Shown in pieces: positions 8,349 through 15,701 of a stretch of 64,000 bases of DNA. How positions within the stretch are numbered: the first letter of the stretch is position 1; every line of letters begins with the position of its first letter. Both the position numbers and the translations under genes were made by a program. The DNA comes from Streptomyces diastatochromogenes (GTDB lineage: Bacteria; Actinomycetota; Actinomycetes; Streptomycetales; Streptomycetaceae): NCBI RefSeq assembly GCF_002242805.1, contig NZ_MCGQ01000030.1, positions 40,862 to 104,861 of the forward strand, read 5' to 3'. Below the pieces are notes generated by a model. That model was not told the origin of the DNA, did no database searches, and saw only the letters and a program-made list of their open reading frames with translations.

Positions 8349-8518
8349 CGCCCTCCCGCACGCTGTACGCCGTACGCCTTCCGTCGGGCTTACCCCTCTC
8401 CTTCTGAGCACACCAGCACCCTCCCCAGACCGGTCTTCACTACGGAGTCAGGGCCTCCGTGAGCCGACCAGCCGGTCCGCCCTGGACTTGTGCCGTTCCT
8501 CGACGGAGAGGACGCTCC

Positions 8519-9646
8519 ATGTCCCCCGAGGTATCCCCACCCCCGCCCCGCCGCGCCGTGCTACGGGCAGGCGCCTACGGCCTGCTCGGTGCGGCGGCCG
8601 CGGGCTGCGGGTTCATGCCCGCGAAAACACCCGACGCCCAGCAGCTCGCCCCGGTCAAGGCGCGCGTCGACGGCGATCTCGTCTACTTCAACTGGGCCGA
8701 CTTCGTCGACCCGTCCGTGTTCAAGGGGTTCGAGAAGGAGTACGGCGTCAAGGTCATCCAGTCGAACTTCGACTCGATGGAAGGCATGGTCGCCAAGCTC
8801 AACGCCGGAAACCGCTACGACATCGTCTTCCCCACCGCCAAATGGGCCCAGCGCCTGGTCCGCGGCGGCCGGCTGCGCCGTATCGACCACACCCAACTCA
8901 CCAACGCGCACGCCATATTCGGCACGTACGCGTACTTCGCCGATCCCTGGTACGACCCCGGCTCCGCGCACACGGTCCCCTTCACCGCGTACAAGACCGG
9001 CATCGGCTGGCGCCGCGACCGGATCGGTGAACTGACCGGATCCTGGCGGGACCTGTGGAGCGACAAGGCCGAGGGCAAGGTCTTCCTGCTCGACGACCGC
9101 GACGAGGTCCTCGGCATGGGCGCCCTCGCACTCGGTCTGCCCGTCAGCACCGGGGACACCGGTGACCTCGACCGCATCACCTCACTGCTGAGCACGCTGC
9201 GCCCGCGGCTGCGCGGCTTCTCCAGCGACAGCTACAACAACCTTCTCAACGGCAACGCGGTCATGACCCAGGCCTGGAGCGGGGACATGGCCGCCATGCT
9301 CAACCAGGCCAAGGACCCCTCCGTGTTCGGCTTCGAGGCCCCGAGGGAGGGCACGCCGATCAACTCCGATTGCTACGCCATTCCCTGGAACGCCCCGCAC
9401 CCCGGCACGGCGATGCTGTTCATCGACTACATGCTGCGGCCGGAGAACGTGAAGAAGAACATCGAGTACATCGGCTACCCGATGCCGGTGGCCGGCTCCG
9501 AGAAGACCTACGCCGAGCTGGTCAAGCCGTTCCCCGAGTGCCTGGTCACCGAGGACGACCTGAAGGCGGACCTGTTCTTCCGCAACGGCGGCCGCGCGGC
9601 GGAGGACGCCCGCGACACCGCCTGGACGCATGTGAAGGCGGGCTGA
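8519..9646 (+). CDS. PotD/PotF-type substrate-binding lipoprotein of an ABC importer
   Basis: A 375-aa extracellular solute-binding protein of the spermidine/putrescine family. The N-terminus has a twin-arginine-like pair and a lipobox (RRAVLRAGAYGLLGAAAAGC), so it is probably a membrane-anchored lipoprotein exported through Tat. The mature start contains DLVYFNWADFVDPSVFKGFE, quoted as its first 20 residues, typical of PotD proteins. The ATG at 8519 follows GGAGAGGA; a GTG 60 bp upstream adds an unlikely arginine-rich leader. The next gene starts two bases after the stop. The ligand is probably a polyamine, an aminoalkyl compound or a quaternary amine; this cannot be refined from motifs. Confidence 0.9.
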   Translation: MSPEVSPPPPRRAVLRAGAYGLLGAAAAGCGFMPAKTPDAQQLAPVKARVDGDLVYFNWADFVDPSVFKGFEKEYGVKVIQSNFDSMEGMVAKLNAGNRYDIVFPTAKWAQRLVRGGRLRRIDHTQLTNAHAIFGTYAYFADPWYDPGSAHTVPFTAYKTGIGWRRDRIGELTGSWRDLWSDKAEGKVFLLDDRDEVLGMGALALGLPVSTGDTGDLDRITSLLSTLRPRLRGFSSDSYNNLLNGNAVMTQAWSGDMAAMLNQAKDPSVFGFEAPREGTPINSDCYAIPWNAPHPGTAMLFIDYMLRPENVKKNIEYIGYPMPVAGSEKTYAELVKPFPECLVTEDDLKADLFFRNGGRAAEDARDTAWTHVKAG

Positions 9647-9648
9647 CC

Positions 9649-10542
9649 ATGGCACTCTTCCGCCCCGCTTCCCGCACCGGCCGCCGGGACACCACCGGAA
9701 ACCGGATGTGGGTCTGGTTCATGCTGCCGGGCACGCTGTGGATGACCGGCTTCCTGATCGCCTCGCTGGTCCTCGTCGCCGTCCTCGCGGTCGGCACCAC
9801 CGACGACCTCGGCAACCCGCGCTTCGGCTTCGATCTGTCCGGCGTACGCGCCCTCGCCGATCCCGCCTACACGGAAGTCCTGGCCCGCTCACTCGGCTAC
9901 GCCCTGCTCACCTGCGCGATCTGCCTGCTGATCGCCTACCCGGTGGCGTACACCATCGCCCTGTACGGCGGACGGTACAAGCACGCGCTGATCGCCGCGA
10001 TCGTCGTGCCGTTCTTCGCCAACTACCTGGTGCGGATGTACGGCTGGTCGGTCGTCCTCTCCGACGACGGGCCCGTGCTGCGCGCCCTGCGCGCGGTGGG
10101 GCTGGCCGACGGGAGCACGAAGATCCTCAACACCGGCGTCGGCGTCGTCGCGGGACTCGTCTACGGCTTCGTCGTCTTCATGATCATCCCGCTGTACGCG
10201 GCCCTGGAACGCCTGGACGTCTCCCTCATCGAGGCCGGCCGCGACCTCTACGGCGGCCCGGTCCGCACCTTCCTCTACGTCACCCTGCCCGCCACCCGGC
10301 AGGGCGCGGCGGCCGGACTCGTGCTGGTCTTCCTGCCCGCCATGGGCGACTTCGTCAGCGCACAGCTCATGGGAGGACCGGACCAGATCATGATCGGCAA
10401 CCTCATCCAGGACAAGTTCTTCCAGGGCCAGAACTGGCCGCTGGGCTCCGCGCTCACCATGCTGCTGATGCTGGTGCTGCTGATCGGGATGTTCGGCTAT
10501 CTGCGGCGCACCCGCAAGGACGAGGCGGAGGCCCGCCGATGA
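9649..10542 (+). CDS. ABC importer permease (PotB-like)
   Basis: A 297-aa integral membrane protein with about six helices; the first is FMLPGTLWMTGFLIASLVLV. The permease-ATPase coupling loop is seen as SLIEAGRDLYGGPVRTFLYV (EAA motif, about residues 190-210). It would form half of the membrane channel with the following permease. The start is the ATG two bases after the stop of the binding protein; a longer upstream reading would overlap that gene. Confidence 0.92.
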   Translation: MALFRPASRTGRRDTTGNRMWVWFMLPGTLWMTGFLIASLVLVAVLAVGTTDDLGNPRFGFDLSGVRALADPAYTEVLARSLGYALLTCAICLLIAYPVAYTIALYGGRYKHALIAAIVVPFFANYLVRMYGWSVVLSDDGPVLRALRAVGLADGSTKILNTGVGVVAGLVYGFVVFMIIPLYAALERLDVSLIEAGRDLYGGPVRTFLYVTLPATRQGAAAGLVLVFLPAMGDFVSAQLMGGPDQIMIGNLIQDKFFQGQNWPLGSALTMLLMLVLLIGMFGYLRRTRKDEAEARR

Positions 10543-11420
10543 CCATCGTCAAGCTGCCCTCCGCCACCGCCCCCTCCCGGCCGACCGCCCGTAACCGCAC
10601 GCGGCGCGGCCGTGCCGACCGCAAGCCGCGGATCCTGATCGCGGTCACCGGCCTCTTCTTCGCCCTGCTCTATCTCCCCATCGCCGTCGTCGCCCTCTTC
10701 TCCTTCAACTCCAAGAAGTCCCTGACCGTCTTCGGCGGGTTCAGCCTGCGCTGGTACCGGGCCTTCGTCCACGACGACGTCCTCATCTCGTCGCTCGGCA
10801 CCAGCCTGCGGATCTCCCTGGTGGCGATGGCCGGTTCGGTCGTCCTCGGAGTGGCGCTGGCGCTCGGTCTGGTCCGCTGCCGCACCCGGCTCGGCTCGCT
10901 GGCCGGCCTGATCATGCTGGTGCCGCTGATCACGCCGGAGATCGTCACGGGCGTGGCGTCGATGCTGCTGTTCAAGGGCCTGGGCGTGGCCCTGTCCACC
11001 GGCACGGTGATGCTCGCCGAGATCACCTTCTCCATCTCCTACGTGACGGTCATCCTCCGGTCCCGGGTGGCCGCGCTGAACCCGGAGGTGGAGGAGGCCG
11101 CGATGGACCTCGGCGCCACCCGGTGGCAGGCGGTCCGTCTGGTGACCCTGCCGGCCCTGCTCCCGGCTGTGCTGGCCAGCGCCGTGCTGATCTTCGCGCT
11201 CGTCTTCGACGACTTCGTCCTCGCGTACTTCACCACCGGCGTCGACCCCCAGCCGCTGTCGGTGCGGATCTACTCGGCGATCCGCTTCGGGGTGCAGCCG
11301 ACCATCAACGCGGTCGGCACGCTGATGCTCGCGGGATCCATCGCCCTGATCGCCCTCGCCCTGTTCATCCCGCGCCTCTTCGGCCGCCGCGGCGGCCTCG
11401 ACATCCTCTCCGGAGAGTGA
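10539..11420 (+). CDS. ABC importer permease (PotC-like)
   Basis: A 293-aa integral membrane protein whose start overlaps the previous stop (ATGA), showing translational coupling. After a basic N-terminal tail it has the helix LIAVTGLFFALLYLPIAVVA and the PotC hallmark FSFNSKKSLTVFGGFSLRWY. The EAA coupling loop is EEAAMDLGATRWQAVRLVTL. It pairs with the PotB-like permease in the same amine importer. Confidence 0.92.
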   Translation: MTIVKLPSATAPSRPTARNRTRRGRADRKPRILIAVTGLFFALLYLPIAVVALFSFNSKKSLTVFGGFSLRWYRAFVHDDVLISSLGTSLRISLVAMAGSVVLGVALALGLVRCRTRLGSLAGLIMLVPLITPEIVTGVASMLLFKGLGVALSTGTVMLAEITFSISYVTVILRSRVAALNPEVEEAAMDLGATRWQAVRLVTLPALLPAVLASAVLIFALVFDDFVLAYFTTGVDPQPLSVRIYSAIRFGVQPTINAVGTLMLAGSIALIALALFIPRLFGRRGGLDILSGE

Positions 11421-11423
11421 TCC

Positions 11424-12494
11424 ATGGACGCGACCCCCGCAGTCCGGCTCGACGGCGTCTCCAAGCGGTTCGCCGACTCCTCCGCCGTCCACCGTCTCGA
11501 CCTCGACATCGAGGCCGGCCACTTCTTCTCCCTGCTGGGCCCCTCCGGCTGCGGCAAGACCACCTCGCTGCGCATGATCGGCGGGTTCAGCGACCCCAGC
11601 GAGGGCTCGGTGCTGCTCGCCGGTGAGGACGTGACCGCGCTGCCGCCGAACCGGCGCAACGTCAACACGGTCTTCCAGAGTTACGCGCTGTTCGACCACC
11701 TCAGCGTCGCCGACAACGTCGCCTTCGGGCTGAAGCGCCAGGGCGTCGCCAAGGCCGAGATACGGCAGCGGGTCGGCGAGATGCTGGACCTGGTCCAGCT
11801 CGCCGGCCTCGCCGACCGCAGACCCCGTACCCTCTCCGGCGGCCAGCGGCAGCGCGTCGCGCTCGCCCGCGCGCTCGTCAACCGTCCGGCCGTCCTGCTC
11901 CTCGACGAACCGCTGGCCGCCCTCGACCTGAAGCTGCGCCGGCAGATGCAGGTCGAGCTGAAGCAGATCCAGCGCGAGGTCGGCATCACCTTCGTCTTCG
12001 TCACCCACGACCAGGACGAGGCGCTGACCATGTCCGACCGGATCGCGGTCATGAACGAGGGCCGCATCGAACAGTGCGGCACCCCCGAGGACGTCTACGA
12101 ACACCCCGCGACCCGCTTCGTCGCCTCCTTCATGGGCACCTCCAACCTGATGACCGGCACCTACCGGGCAGGTGAGGTCGCCCTGGAGCAGGGGCCCGCC
12201 CTGCCGGTCGGCGCCCGGACCGGCATCGCGGACGGCACCGCCGTGAGCGTGTCGGTGCGCCCCGAGAAGATCTGGCTGTCGGACTTCGAACCGGGCATGT
12301 CGATGCTGCGCGGGGTGATCCGCGAAACCGTCTACAGCGGCCCGACCACCACGTACCTGATCGAACTCGCCCCGGGCGTCACGCTGTCGGTGCTGGAGCA
12401 GAACACGGCCCGTGCGCGCATGGAGGACCGCTGGAGCGGCGGCGAGACGGTGGAGTTCGGCTGGCGGCCCGAACACTGCCTGGTCCTGGCCTGA
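11424..12494 (+). CDS. ABC importer ATPase (PotA-like)
   Basis: A 356-aa ATPase with Walker A GPSGCGKTTS (about residue 38), signature LSGGQRQRVALARAL, Walker B LLLDEPLAALD and the switch histidine in FVTHDQDEALT. A C-terminal TOBE domain (SVRPEKIWL onward) is typical of the spermidine/putrescine and related importers. It starts three bases after the permease stop and powers uptake of the ligand captured by the lipoprotein at 8519. Confidence 0.94.
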   Translation: MDATPAVRLDGVSKRFADSSAVHRLDLDIEAGHFFSLLGPSGCGKTTSLRMIGGFSDPSEGSVLLAGEDVTALPPNRRNVNTVFQSYALFDHLSVADNVAFGLKRQGVAKAEIRQRVGEMLDLVQLAGLADRRPRTLSGGQRQRVALARALVNRPAVLLLDEPLAALDLKLRRQMQVELKQIQREVGITFVFVTHDQDEALTMSDRIAVMNEGRIEQCGTPEDVYEHPATRFVASFMGTSNLMTGTYRAGEVALEQGPALPVGARTGIADGTAVSVSVRPEKIWLSDFEPGMSMLRGVIRETVYSGPTTTYLIELAPGVTLSVLEQNTARARMEDRWSGGETVEFGWRPEHCLVLA

Positions 12495-12520
12495 CCCCAT
12501 CCCTCAAGAAAGCGAAGCTG

Positions 12521-13834
12521 ATGCATCACGACGTGATCGTGCTCGGCGCGGGTCTTGCCGGGCTCGCCGCCGCCCGGGACCTGGCAGCCGCCGGCACCGA
12601 CGTGCTCGTCCTGGAGGCCCGGGACCGTGTCGGCGGCCGGGTCGAGCAGACCCGCACGCCCGACGGCCGTACCGTCCAGCTGGGCGGCGAAGTGGTCGGC
12701 CATGCCCACACCGCGTACCTGCGACTCGCCGAGGAACTCGGCCTGGAGCTGGTCGCCAGCTACGTCGCGGAACCCGGCCGTATCACCCGTTCCACACCCG
12801 AGGGTCTCTCGGCCGGCGACCCACCGCACTGGTTCGGCCCCGGCGACCTGGCCCGACACGAGGAACTCGGCAAGGAGTTCAGCGAACTCGCCGCCACGGT
12901 CGACCCCGACGATCCCTGGTCGCACCCGGAGGCGACCGCCCTGGACCGGCTGTCCGTGGCCGACTGGCTGCGCTCCCGCCACGCCACACCCGCCGTGGTG
13001 CGGCTGTGGGACATCGGCCAACTGGCCCTGGCGGGAGGATCGTACGAGCGCATCTCGCTCCTGGCCGCGCTGCGCAAGAGCGCGGCGGTCCCCGGTACGG
13101 GCGACTACGACTACGACAACTGGGAGGGACTCCGGCTGGCGGAAGGGTCGGCCACCCTCGCCGAGGTCATGGGCCGCGAGCTGGGGCCGCGCATACGCCT
13201 CGGCTCGCCGGTCGCCGCGCTGGACATACGCCCCGGCGACTGCGCCGTACGCCTCGTCACCGGCGAAGTCCTCACCGCGGCGGCCGTGGTGAGCGCCCTG
13301 CCCGTGGGACCGCTGCGGTCCGTCACCGTCAGTGGCGTGAGCGAGGCCCGGCTGGCCTCCCTGCACCGGCAACGCCAGGCGGTCGCCGCCAAGTTCGCCG
13401 CCGTGTACGACCGTCCCTTCTGGCGCGCCGACGGGCTCAACGGCCTCTCCGAGACCGAGGGGGTCCTGGGCAGCACCTGGCCACAGAACGAAGGCGTCCT
13501 GTCCGCGCTGATCCCGCCCGAACGCTACGGCGTCCTGCTCGGCACCCCGCCCCATTTGCGCACGCCCGAGCTGCTGGCGGAGATGGCCGCCATGTTCGGC
13601 GACGAGGCACAGCGGCCGACGGCCTGCCATCTGCGGCTCTGGGGCACCGACCCGTGGACCCAGGGCTACGTCACCCAGTGGCCGCCGGGCGAGGTCATGG
13701 CGGTAGGCCCGCTGCACGGCACGCACGAGCCACCGTTCTACGTCTGCGGCTCGGACCAGTGGGTCGCCGGATACATGGAGGGCGCGGTCCGCACCGGCCG
13801 CGCCGCCGCCGGGGAGGCGCTGCGCCGTGGCTGA
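12521..13834 (+). CDS. flavin-containing amine oxidase (putrescine oxidase/MAO family)
   Basis: A 437-aa FAD enzyme. The N-terminus is HDVIVLGAGLAGLAAARDL with the dinucleotide-binding GxGxxG, followed by LEARDRVGGRVEQT, the second FAD-contact motif. The C-terminal VCGSDQWVAGYMEGAVRTGR matches the flavin-closing segment of monoamine oxidases. It would convert a primary or secondary amine to an aldehyde with release of H2O2. It lies 26 bp after the transporter ATPase gene and its end overlaps the aldehyde dehydrogenase gene by 8 bp, so the two reactions are likely consecutive. Confidence 0.9.
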   Translation: MHHDVIVLGAGLAGLAAARDLAAAGTDVLVLEARDRVGGRVEQTRTPDGRTVQLGGEVVGHAHTAYLRLAEELGLELVASYVAEPGRITRSTPEGLSAGDPPHWFGPGDLARHEELGKEFSELAATVDPDDPWSHPEATALDRLSVADWLRSRHATPAVVRLWDIGQLALAGGSYERISLLAALRKSAAVPGTGDYDYDNWEGLRLAEGSATLAEVMGRELGPRIRLGSPVAALDIRPGDCAVRLVTGEVLTAAAVVSALPVGPLRSVTVSGVSEARLASLHRQRQAVAAKFAAVYDRPFWRADGLNGLSETEGVLGSTWPQNEGVLSALIPPERYGVLLGTPPHLRTPELLAEMAAMFGDEAQRPTACHLRLWGTDPWTQGYVTQWPPGEVMAVGPLHGTHEPPFYVCGSDQWVAGYMEGAVRTGRAAAGEALRRG

Positions 13835-15248
13835 CCACGCCCGTCTCAACCACATCGACGGCAAGGAGGTACCGGCCGCCTCCGGTGCCACCGTGCGGCT
13901 GGTCGACCCGGCCACCGGACTCCCCCACGGCACGGCCCCGCTCTCCGGCCCCGAGGACGTGGACGCGGCCTGCCGTGCGGCCGAGCAGGCCTTTGACGGC
14001 TGGTCGACCACGACTCCGGCGCGGCGGCAGACCGCACTGCTGCGCATCGCCGACGCCCTGGAACGGGAGGCCGGCGCGCTGGCAAGCGCCGAGGTGGCCG
14101 ACACCGGCAAGCCGCGTGCCCTGTTCCTGGCGGACGAACTGCCCGCGGTCGTCGACGTGTTGCGGTACTTCGCCGGGGCCGCCCGGAACCTGCCGGGCGC
14201 CGCGGCCGCCGAGTACACGCCGGGCCGCACCTCGGTCCTGCGCCGAGAGCCGGTCGGCGTCTGCGCGCAGATCACCCCATGGAACTACCCGCTGATGATG
14301 GCCGTCTGGAAGGTCGCCCCCGCGCTGGCCGCCGGCAACACCGTCGTCCTGAAACCGTCCGACACCACGCCGTCGTCGGCCACGCTGCTGGCCCGGCTGG
14401 CCGCCGAGCATCTGCCGCCCGGGGTACTCAACGTGGTGTGCGGCGACCGCGACACCGGGCGCGCCCTCGTGGCCCACCCGGACGTCCGGCTCGTCGCCGT
14501 CACCGGCAGCGTCCGCGCCGGGCAGGAGATCGCCGCCGCCGCGGCCGCTGACCTCAAACGGCTGCACCTCGAACTCGGCGGCAACGCACCGGTGTTGATC
14601 CACGCGGACGCCGATCTCGACGACGCGGTCGAGCAGTTGTCGTCGCTGGCCTTCTACAACGCGGGGCAGGACTGCACGGCCGCCACCCGGATCCTCGTCC
14701 ACCACCGCGTGTACGAGACCTTCCTGGACGCCTTCGCCGACCGGGCCGCACGGCTGCTGCCCGGCGACCCCGACGACGAGCACACCGACTTCGGCCCGCT
14801 CGCGAACGCCGCCCAACTCACCCGCGTGCGCGGCCTGCTGGAGCGGATCCCGGACCACGCCGAGGTCGTCACCGGGGGCGGCGCCCTGGACCGCCCCGGC
14901 TACTTCCACCAGGCCACGGTGGTCGCCGGAGCCCGGCAGGAGGACGAGATCGTACGGAGCGAGGTGTTCGGCCCGGTCGTCACCGTCCAGCCCTTCACCG
15001 AGGAGTCCGAGGCCTTCCGGATGGCGAACGCCGTTCCCCAGGGGCTGGCCGCCAGCGTCTGGACCCGCGACCACGACCGGGCCATGCGGGCGAGCCGCGC
15101 GCTGCACACCGGCATCGTCTGGGTCAACACCCATGGCACGACAGTCTCGGAGATGCCGCACGGCGGTGTGCGCCACTCCGGTTACGGCAGCGACCTGTCC
15201 CTGACCGGCCTGCTCGACTACACACAGGTCAAGCACGTCATGTTGTGA
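13827..15248 (+). CDS. aldehyde dehydrogenase, 4-aminobutyraldehyde dehydrogenase-like
   Basis: A 473-aa NAD(P)-dependent aldehyde dehydrogenase of normal length. Visible: ITPWNYPLMMAVWKVAPALA (coenzyme site), LELGGNAPV with the general-base Glu, and FYNAGQDCTAATR with the catalytic Cys. GQDCTAA is characteristic of gamma-aminobutyraldehyde dehydrogenases (PatD/YdcW) and betaine-aldehyde relatives. The GTG start lies inside the amine oxidase gene after GGGGAGG. It would oxidise the aldehyde made by the oxidase to the acid, which could then be CoA-activated by the synthetase at 2712 (inference). Confidence 0.92.
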   Translation: MADHARLNHIDGKEVPAASGATVRLVDPATGLPHGTAPLSGPEDVDAACRAAEQAFDGWSTTTPARRQTALLRIADALEREAGALASAEVADTGKPRALFLADELPAVVDVLRYFAGAARNLPGAAAAEYTPGRTSVLRREPVGVCAQITPWNYPLMMAVWKVAPALAAGNTVVLKPSDTTPSSATLLARLAAEHLPPGVLNVVCGDRDTGRALVAHPDVRLVAVTGSVRAGQEIAAAAAADLKRLHLELGGNAPVLIHADADLDDAVEQLSSLAFYNAGQDCTAATRILVHHRVYETFLDAFADRAARLLPGDPDDEHTDFGPLANAAQLTRVRGLLERIPDHAEVVTGGGALDRPGYFHQATVVAGARQEDEIVRSEVFGPVVTVQPFTEESEAFRMANAVPQGLAASVWTRDHDRAMRASRALHTGIVWVNTHGTTVSEMPHGGVRHSGYGSDLSLTGLLDYTQVKHVML

Positions 15249-15403
15249 GCGGGACGGGCACACGTCGTACGCCTCAGTTTCCTACAGGAGGCATCAGGAT
15301 TCCCGCACGACTGTGGCCGGATTGCGCATCTGACGGGTGTTCGAACATCGCGATACTCAGGGCTGGGCGATCCGCCCCAAACTCCCGCCTTCGGAGGCCA
15401 CAG

Positions 15404-15604
15404 ATGCCCCAGACCAGTGTTCAGACCGCAGCCGTGCTCGAAGCCTGGCTGTCGGGCGCCGAGAGCGCTTTCGGCCAGCTCAACCCCGCCGGGCCGCTCT
15501 ACGTCGGCGGCGCCGCCGCGGAGGCCGCGCTCACCGACCCGAGCGACTCCCTCTACGGCTTCTGTTCCAGCCCGAGCGGGTCGCACGGCAGCTGGTGCTG
15601 CTGA
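15404..15604 (+). CDS. class II lanthipeptide precursor peptide (LanA)
   Basis: A 66-aa peptide directly before a LanM gene, with a strong GGAGG site eight bases before the ATG. The leader part (from MPQTSVQTAAVLEAWLSGAE) contains NPAGPLYVGG, giving a double-glycine at residues 35-36. The C-terminal part ends GFCSSPSGSHGSWCC, with Cys54, Cys65 and Cys66 and at least seven Ser nearby, exactly what LanM needs for lanthionine rings. From memory the leader resembles peptides called DUF6229 that sit beside LanM genes in Streptomyces; I could not check this. No cleavage protease is encoded nearby, so the mature start is uncertain. The gene is a small one in an otherwise empty space, which adds support. 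Confidence 0.82.
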   Translation: MPQTSVQTAAVLEAWLSGAESAFGQLNPAGPLYVGGAAAEAALTDPSDSLYGFCSSPSGSHGSWCC

Positions 15605-15631
15605 TCGTCCACGGTGCCTTCGGGCCCCGAC

Positions 15632-15664
15632 CGGGGAACCGCGCGCTGCTCGCGCGGTTCCCCG
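15632..15664 (+). terminator. 14-bp hairpin between precursor and LanM genes
   Basis: Arms CGGGGAACCGCGCG and its exact complement enclose a five-base loop (CTGCT). There is no long T run after it. Such hairpins between lanA and lanM often act as partial terminators or RNA-processing/stability elements that let the precursor be made in excess over the synthetase. Here it lies 27 bp after the precursor stop and 38 bp before the LanM start. Confidence 0.75.
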
Positions 15665-15701
15665 CGTCTCGTTCGGTGAGGTCGAAGAGGGAGGGTGGAA
15701 G

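Noticed and set aside
10497..12500. A 667-codon minus-strand frame
   Set aside because: Antisense to the permease and ATPase genes; no recognisable domain and no ribosome site.
1..15248. Naming the locus as carnitine or putrescine catabolism
   Set aside because: Gene families allow several amines; no substrate-specific residue could be confirmed.
15245..15403. N-terminal extension of the precursor peptide, with an AGGAGG at 15286
   Set aside because: No start codon stands at a proper distance from that site in this frame; ATG at 15404 with GGAGG is far better.
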